Shown here: positions 59,569-64,000 of the stretch, in pieces | Layout: the number at the start of each line of letters is the position of its first letter | Numbering within the stretch: the stretch's first letter is position 1 | Origin: Nitrospirota bacterium | GTDB taxonomy: Bacteria > Nitrospirota > Thermodesulfovibrionia > Thermodesulfovibrionales > JdFR-88 | Direction: 5' to 3' | Length of the DNA stretch: 64,000 nt | Assembly (NCBI GenBank): GCA_021825295.1 | Contig: JAKAHV010000008.1 | Location: 31,821-95,820, forward strand | Program-made: the position numbers and the translations under genes | Notes under the pieces: generated by a model | What the model saw: only the letters and a program-made list of their open reading frames with translations | The model's database searches: none | Told to the model about the DNA's origin: nothing

Positions 59569-60267
59569 CTATCCACGACGGATTAGTTTTGTTCTTAATT
59601 CCCTTTTTTTCGAAGATAAAATATCTACCTCATCAGCTCCTTTGTAAAAATAGGATGGATGCTTAATAGAAACTAAAGGGATACTCAGTTGCTTTCTTTT
59701 AAGATATTTTGACACTTCATTGCCTAAAGCAAGAATAATTTGTGGTTTTATTAATTCAATTTCTCGAATAAAATATTTTTCGTAGCATACTCCAAACGAG
59801 TTGTCCTTTATTTTTTCTTGTTCACATTCAGTGCTGCATTTAAATAAGTTCGAAAAGGAGACAGCCTTTTTAATTGCATTTTCGCCGGTACCTGGTTTGT
59901 ATTCATCATATTGCTCCAGTTTAGCGCTCAGGTCTAAGAAATATCGTAAATATCGTCTAAGATTTTTATGATATTTTAGTGAATTATCGTTGGTATTTTT
60001 TAGCCTCTTGAGCCATTCAATGCTCCATTTTTCTCTGGCTGATAATAAAACTTCACCTTTTTTATTCTTGTAGAATGACGTTTCTCCTTCAAGTGGGTGA
60101 CCAGGATTTTTGCCTACGACAAGAATTTTTGTTCTTGAGGAATTATGGGGACTAAAACCGCGAGGAACCCAGCCGGTGCGAAAACTCTTTAATGCCTGAG
60201 GACACTCACTTTTCCCGCAGTTGCAATTCATAACCTCAATATAAAATGATCTAATTTTTTTCGTCAA
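59569..60267 (-). CDS. Uracil-DNA glycosylase superfamily protein
   Basis: 232 aa. ILVVGKNPGHPLEGETSFY matches the GxNPG motif I, SFSNLFKCS motif II, and VSIKHPSYFYKG the HPS motif III of UDG-like folds (families 4/5 or the DUF4918-like group). Cysteines near the N-terminus (CNCGKSEC) and ECEQ could bind a cluster. Low GC relative to its surroundings. It lies in an AT-rich cargo with nuclease and lipoprotein genes; substrate unknown. Confidence 0.65.
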   Translation of the reverse strand: MTKKIRSFYIEVMNCNCGKSECPQALKSFRTGWVPRGFSPHNSSRTKILVVGKNPGHPLEGETSFYKNKKGEVLLSAREKWSIEWLKRLKNTNDNSLKYHKNLRRYLRYFLDLSAKLEQYDEYKPGTGENAIKKAVSFSNLFKCSTECEQEKIKDNSFGVCYEKYFIREIELIKPQIILALGNEVSKYLKRKQLSIPLVSIKHPSYFYKGADEVDILSSKKRELRTKLIRRG

Positions 60268-60356
60268 TATTTACTCCCCTAATACTGCGGAAACTTTCAT
60301 AGCTGGGCTTCGACACTTCCATCCAGTATTTATTCCGTCCTTGCCTGGATCAAACT

Positions 60357-60950
60357 TTATAAGTCACCCTCTTGAAGTACCCGGCCAAGACCATTTGACT
60401 CAAGATACCAATATGTGAAATGCTTGGATATCCAGCTTGCAGCTTTCTCTTCGGCCAAAGGCCGATAACTTGAGGCATAAATAACGGGGATACCAAAGCG
60501 CGCCTCTATGGCGTCAAGAGTACCCGAAACCGCATTTGGATGAGCCAGAATATTATAATCCTCACCATAGGGCGATTTGATATCTTCATAACTTGCTTCA
60601 ACTATTAGAGTTCGCCAGCGATAATCCGTCATTTGTTGACACATCTTGAAGAACCTCGACCTTTGTTGCATAAGCGTAGTAATAAGATCAGTCAGTGTTT
60701 TCCGCTCGATGACAAGTAATTTTTCCATTCCTTCTATGCTGTAATCACCAACATTTAGCTTCTGTTTCTTTTGGTCGGAAATCCAATTGGGAAATCGAGC
60801 AAAATCAAAAGGTGCTTTTTCACGAGTGTCGATTAAGACAACAGGTTTGGGAATTTTGCGCGTAATGCTATGCTCATTACGTTTTACTAACAGACGACCC
60901 TTCGGCGGCGAAACAGGCACCGGATGGAAACTGTGCTTTTTTGATTGCAT
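60357..60950 (-). CDS. ERCC4-type nuclease
   Basis: 197 aa. PVVLIDTREKAPFDFARFPNW, LNVGDYSIEGMEKLLVIERKTLTDLI contain the ERCC4 signatures: D41 and E44 in DTRE, GDY, and the ERK triad at E82-K84. Such stand-alone XPF-like nucleases occur in phages and plasmids as DNA-repair or anti-DNA enzymes. AT-rich composition suggests foreign origin. It has a 45-base gap to the lipoprotein gene. Confidence 0.82.
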   Translation of the reverse strand: MQSKKHSFHPVPVSPPKGRLLVKRNEHSITRKIPKPVVLIDTREKAPFDFARFPNWISDQKKQKLNVGDYSIEGMEKLLVIERKTLTDLITTLMQQRSRFFKMCQQMTDYRWRTLIVEASYEDIKSPYGEDYNILAHPNAVSGTLDAIEARFGIPVIYASSYRPLAEEKAASWISKHFTYWYLESNGLGRVLQEGDL

Positions 60951-60995
60951 TTTTAGTCTAATTTTTTCACGTGATATTAAAACTCGCCACAGGTG

Positions 60996-62222
60996 TTATT
61001 TATTATTTGTCCTGTATTTCTCAGGAATGCGTATGGCCTTAAAGCTAGGCACTATTTGCAATGAACCGTCTACCGCCGTATATTTGAAAACACCCGTTCC
61101 TTTCAAAGCGTATTTGTCACCATATATGAAAGAAGGCGCAGAGTCGTGCCCGAAATTTATTAAAGCAAATACTTTTATATTTCCAAATAACGCTGTTGTT
61201 CTATTAAGAAGTTGTATATTCCTACTGGATATAAGTGTAAAGCATTTATTTTTAAAATCGTAAGGGTTACCCGTAAGAATCTCATTCATAGTCCCGGCGC
61301 CCGCCGGACATTTGTGCCTCAAGAAAATTGCTTCCTCCGCATTAAAATATCCTGATTCCCATTTGGTAACTTGGCTGCTACTGAAACCAGCCTTTTTCCA
61401 CTCGCGTCTTTCTGCCTTTTCTTCTTGTTCCTCTTTTCGTTCCGCTTCCCGTTCTGCTTTTTCTTTTTGCAATTGCTCCGCCTTCATCTTTTTTTCTTCT
61501 TCTTTTCGCTGCTCTTCCTTCTTCTTTTCAACGCGGAGTTGCTCTTGCCTTTTTATTTTATTCTTTAAATTGGTTTCTTGTTCGTTCAATTCATCAATAT
61601 AAATGTTTTCTAAATCTCCAATAGAGACACATTTATATTTAGATTGTGCTGATTTCCATATTTCGTGAAGTTTAACCTGAATCGAGGTTTTGCTCTCATT
61701 TATTCTGCGTAGTTTAATATCGAGTACTAAAAATTCAGGATAAATGTAATTCTTATAAGCATTATATATCCCAGTATATCCGCGCCATCCGCAATCGACA
61801 GGATGAGTATAGTTGGAATAATCACCTTTGAGTTTAATCTGAATAATACCTGAATTCTTAATTTGATTTATATTATTATTTACTTGAGCATTTGGCGATA
61901 GCCACACATTCATATTATCATCGACATCATGACTGGCCGCTTTCGTTGCAAGAACCCACGCCATATCATATGGCTCATCAATAATTTTATTTATACCATT
62001 TTCATTTTTTTTATAAAGCTTCGCATCTGGCGGAATATATGTGCAATTGTTCAGACTCAGCTGCGATTGATTGCTCATGCTCGCACACGATTGAAGGCAC
62101 AAGCTAATAGCAATAATAAAAAAAAATAAGAGGAATAATGGATTACTACATTGAACTTCATAGTTTACCATATCCCTTTTCATAGCCTTAAAGAAGAATT
62201 TTAAATTCTCTTTATTTTCCAC
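60996..62222 (-). CDS. Putative lipoprotein with coiled coil
   Basis: 408 aa from the first start; inner ATGs at residues 14 and 18 are alternatives. A hydrophobic segment LFLLFFFIIAISLCLQSCASMS contains a lipobox-like LQSC, but it starts ~30 residues in, so the true start may be later. Residues about 215-275 are an extreme Lys/Glu/Arg coiled coil (KKKEEQRKEEEKKMKAEQLQKE). The segment AGFSSSQVTKWESGYFNAEEAIF resembles short WxxAGF-type repeats. Function unknown; very AT-rich. Confidence 0.6.
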   Translation of the reverse strand: MENKENLKFFFKAMKRDMVNYEVQCSNPLFLLFFFIIAISLCLQSCASMSNQSQLSLNNCTYIPPDAKLYKKNENGINKIIDEPYDMAWVLATKAASHDVDDNMNVWLSPNAQVNNNINQIKNSGIIQIKLKGDYSNYTHPVDCGWRGYTGIYNAYKNYIYPEFLVLDIKLRRINESKTSIQVKLHEIWKSAQSKYKCVSIGDLENIYIDELNEQETNLKNKIKRQEQLRVEKKKEEQRKEEEKKMKAEQLQKEKAEREAERKEEQEEKAERREWKKAGFSSSQVTKWESGYFNAEEAIFLRHKCPAGAGTMNEILTGNPYDFKNKCFTLISSRNIQLLNRTTALFGNIKVFALINFGHDSAPSFIYGDKYALKGTGVFKYTAVDGSLQIVPSFKAIRIPEKYRTNNK

Positions 62223-62656
62223 AATTCCTCCCCTTTACGACGGTAATTAAAAATAACATTCTTGAATTCAAATGTCGAATTAGAAATTCTTTAAGGATGG
62301 CTTTCTTTGATTATAAGCTTTATTTATTATATGCGGTGCAGAAGATCGAAAAATTTCTATTTATCATCAATTTTTGCGTAAGCTATACAGCAGCAAAATA
62401 TAACATTGCCGGGAAATAGGCGTGGCACATAATACTTGTTGAACATGCATCCTGCGAGAGATCGAACAGATATAAAGCTTCGGAGCATACTTTCGTATCC
62501 GCCGCACTCGTCCCAAAGTGTTATTAAGAAGTCAACTATTCCACCGGGCCTCGGCCATCAAAAGTGTCTTTTCCTGATTGAAACCTTGCGCCCTGGACCT
62601 GAACGCGCCTGCCTAAAATAGCCCGCTAAAGTTGCCCCCGTCCTATATCACTATAG
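62223..62656. other. AT-rich intergenic stretch
   Basis: 434 bases between the lipoprotein and transglycosylase genes. A 61-codon frame (62436-62621) has no ribosome binding site or motif. It probably contains the promoters of both flanking divergent units, but no hexamer pair is convincing. Confidence 0.4.
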
Positions 62657-63085
62657 ATGGATATAAAAAGGGTCCTTATTGCCTTTATCCTCGTTTTTTC
62701 ATTCGCCGTTCCGGCCTTCGCCTTTTGCTTCGAGGCCGCCGGAGCGGAGTACGGCGTATCTCCCCGCCTCCTCTGGTCGATCGCTAAGGTCGAGTCCGAT
62801 TTCACCCCTGGGGCGGTCAACTGGAACCAAAACGGCTCTTACGATTACGGCCTGATGCAGATCAACTCCGGATGGGCCCGGAAGCTCGGCGCAGGTGTCT
62901 GGCGGTCCCTTGGAGACCCGTGCACAAATGTGAAAGCGGGCGCCTGGATACTGGCTAGGTGCGTCCGGAGATACGGCTATACCTGGGAGGCCGTGGGCTG
63001 CTACAACGCCTCGAATGACGCAAAAAGGGCTCAATACGCGAGGAGGGTCTATGCGGTTTTTAAAAAATATTTCAGACGGCGCTGA
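62657..63085 (+). CDS. Lytic transglycosylase, VirB1/IagB-like
   Basis: 142 aa with a signal peptide (MDIKRVLIAFILVFSFAVPAFA). The SLT catalytic domain shows AAGAEYGVSPRLLWSIAKVESDF with catalytic Glu46, YDYGLMQINSGW, and VKAGAWILARCVRRYGYTWEAVGCYNAS. Such small enzymes open peptidoglycan for type III/IV secretion or conjugation. It overlaps the NusA-like gene by 35 bases and precedes a coupling ATPase, supporting a transfer function. Confidence 0.88.
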   Translation: MDIKRVLIAFILVFSFAVPAFAFCFEAAGAEYGVSPRLLWSIAKVESDFTPGAVNWNQNGSYDYGLMQINSGWARKLGAGVWRSLGDPCTNVKAGAWILARCVRRYGYTWEAVGCYNASNDAKRAQYARRVYAVFKKYFRRR

Positions 63086-63794
63086 CCTCCGGGCCGTCGC
63101 GGAGAAGTACGAGCTTCCCTATGGCGAGGCCAAAGCGGCCATCGAGAGGTCCATATCCGGCACTCTGTCGGGCATCTTCCGCCTGGATGTGGAGTGCATG
63201 CTGACCGGCGAGGGGTGCGAAATCTACGTTTTCAGGGAAAACAGGGTCGAAATGCTCCCCATGGAGCGCCTCAAAAAGAACGTCCTTCGGGCAATCAAGT
63301 ACGGCATCGTCTCAGCCCTTCAAAAGGAGGCAACGGTCCGGGGCTACGAAAAACTCCGCTATCTTACGGGCGGAATCATCGGCGGGCATGTCGCTGCGGC
63401 GTTCGAGGAGCGCATATTCGTCGAGTTGGATGGCGAGGCCGGCCGGCTCGTGGTCGGCGTATGCGAAAAAGAGCACCAGACGCCTAAGGAAAGGGGCCTT
63501 TACCGGACCGGCGACTACCTTAACTTCTACGTATCGAGCGTGACGCCATCATCAAACGGCCGCGTCCCTGTCCTGAAAGTCTCCCTGAGCCGGACATCGA
63601 GGAGCCTCACGGAGGGTCTTTTCCAGAGGGAGCTTTCGGACAGGCTCCTGGCCATAAGGGTCAGGTGCGTGAAAAGGGCCGCAGGGGTTTTCAGCCTGGT
63701 CGAGGCGGAGGGCAGGGTCCCCGGGGAGTGCATAAAAGCGGTCTCGGGGGAGATTAAGGAAAGGATCATCGTCCATTTTGTCCGGGGGAGATAA
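63051..63794 (+). CDS. NusA-like protein in a conjugation gene cluster
   Basis: 247 aa from the ATG at 63051, which follows GAGGAGGGTCT. The order of a NusA N-terminal domain (about 1-95), an S1-like part (LRYLTGGIIGGHVAAAFEERIFVELDGEAGRLV, then GLYRTGDYLNFYVSSVTPSSNGRVPVLKVSLSRTS) and the first KH-type segment (ELSDRLLAIRVRCVKRAAGVFSLVEAEG) mirrors bacterial NusA, but the protein stops where NusA continues with KH2. A truncated paralogue may act as an antiterminator for a long transfer operon. This is inference from sequence pattern. Confidence 0.7.
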   Translation: MRFLKNISDGADLRAVAEKYELPYGEAKAAIERSISGTLSGIFRLDVECMLTGEGCEIYVFRENRVEMLPMERLKKNVLRAIKYGIVSALQKEATVRGYEKLRYLTGGIIGGHVAAAFEERIFVELDGEAGRLVVGVCEKEHQTPKERGLYRTGDYLNFYVSSVTPSSNGRVPVLKVSLSRTSRSLTEGLFQRELSDRLLAIRVRCVKRAAGVFSLVEAEGRVPGECIKAVSGEIKERIIVHFVRGR

Positions 63795-64000
63795 GGAGAG
63801 CCAACTCATACTCGGCCGGGGCCAGAAACTCGCCGATCCCACCCGCAATATCCGGATAGCCATCCCGGACGCGCATCGTAACGGCCACCTCTGGTGCTTC
63901 GGGACCACCCGCGTGGGCAAGACCCGAGTCATAGAGAACATGGCCGAGCAGGACATAAGAAAGGGCCACAGCGTGGTCCTCATAGATCCCAAGGGAGACG
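63778..64000 (+). CDS. Type IV coupling protein / conjugative ATPase (partial)
   Basis: The frame starts at about 63778 (TTG start proposed; AAGGAG lies at about 63795 and no ATG or GTG is available near it) and leaves the window. It encodes ILGRGQKLADPTRNI, RIAIPDAHRNGHLWCFGTTRVG, then KTRVIENMAEQDIRKGHSVVLIDPKGD: the Walker A (GTTRVGKTR) and the DPKGD Walker B-like segment of TraD/VirD4-type ATPases. It overlaps the NusA-like gene by 17 bases and completes a VirB1-NusA-TraD order. The start remains uncertain. Confidence 0.75.
   Translation, partial: MSGGDKESQLILGRGQKLADPTRNIRIAIPDAHRNGHLWCFGTTRVGKTRVIENMAEQDIRKGHSVVLIDPKGD

Overview
The window looks like a chromosomal segment of a GC-rich, Gram-negative, probably anaerobic bacterium. 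Lipoprotein and secretion signals, futalosine-type menaquinone synthesis, two secreted hexaheme cytochromes, a group 3b [NiFe] hydrogenase, acetate kinase and the yicC-remA-gmk-rpoZ-coaBC gene order would fit a Nitrospirota (Thermodesulfovibrio-like) or deltaproteobacterial-type lineage. No rRNA or other decisive marker is present, so that placement is only an inference.

Layout. 1-15.6 kb is housekeeping: tsf/rpsB, mqnB, a CLC channel, an MFS transporter, thiE, the run coaBC-rpoZ-gmk-remA-yicC, and the run accC-accB-efp-pepQ-aroQ-HMA. 15.7-18.7 kb has two tandem hexaheme cytochromes behind a good promoter. 18.7-27.7 kb is mixed metabolism and envelope: bioD, SDR, ackA, M23 peptidase + bactofilin, a SufR-like regulator, THUMP, radical SAM and HhH proteins, with a 177-bp inverted-repeat element. 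27.8-32.7 kb is a group 3b NAD(P)-linked [NiFe] hydrogenase operon (hydBGDA order) led by a double-GAF protein. A soluble PAS-GAF histidine kinase is divergent from it, followed by a prs homologue and a NuoF/HndC-type flavoprotein.

38.9-50.4 kb is a defence island bounded and split by three copies of a repeat that begins with the 3' half of a tRNA-Val(CAC) gene, as left by site-specific integration. The first cell (38.9-40.6 kb) holds two antitoxin/PIN modules. The second (40.7-50.2 kb) holds dinJ/yafQ, an MNT-HEPN pair sitting inside a disrupted relBE-like pair, and a complete type V-B CRISPR-Cas locus. That locus has a large Cas12b (1371 aa), a Cas4-Cas1 fusion, Cas2, a predicted tracrRNA with its own promoter, a split anti-repeat and a terminator, and a 7-repeat array. 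All are readable on the minus strand.

50.4-64 kb looks like an integrative/conjugative or accessory element. It carries a LexA-like repressor with two GAAC-N4-GTTC SOS boxes controlling a Y-family polymerase, two nearly identical HU genes flanking an XRE-S24 repressor (catalytic Ser and Lys replaced), a DUF2971 protein and a nuclease-EVE-like fusion. RecD2, UDG-like and ERCC4 nucleases, a lipoprotein, a VirB1-like transglycosylase, a NusA-like protein and the start of a type IV coupling ATPase follow.
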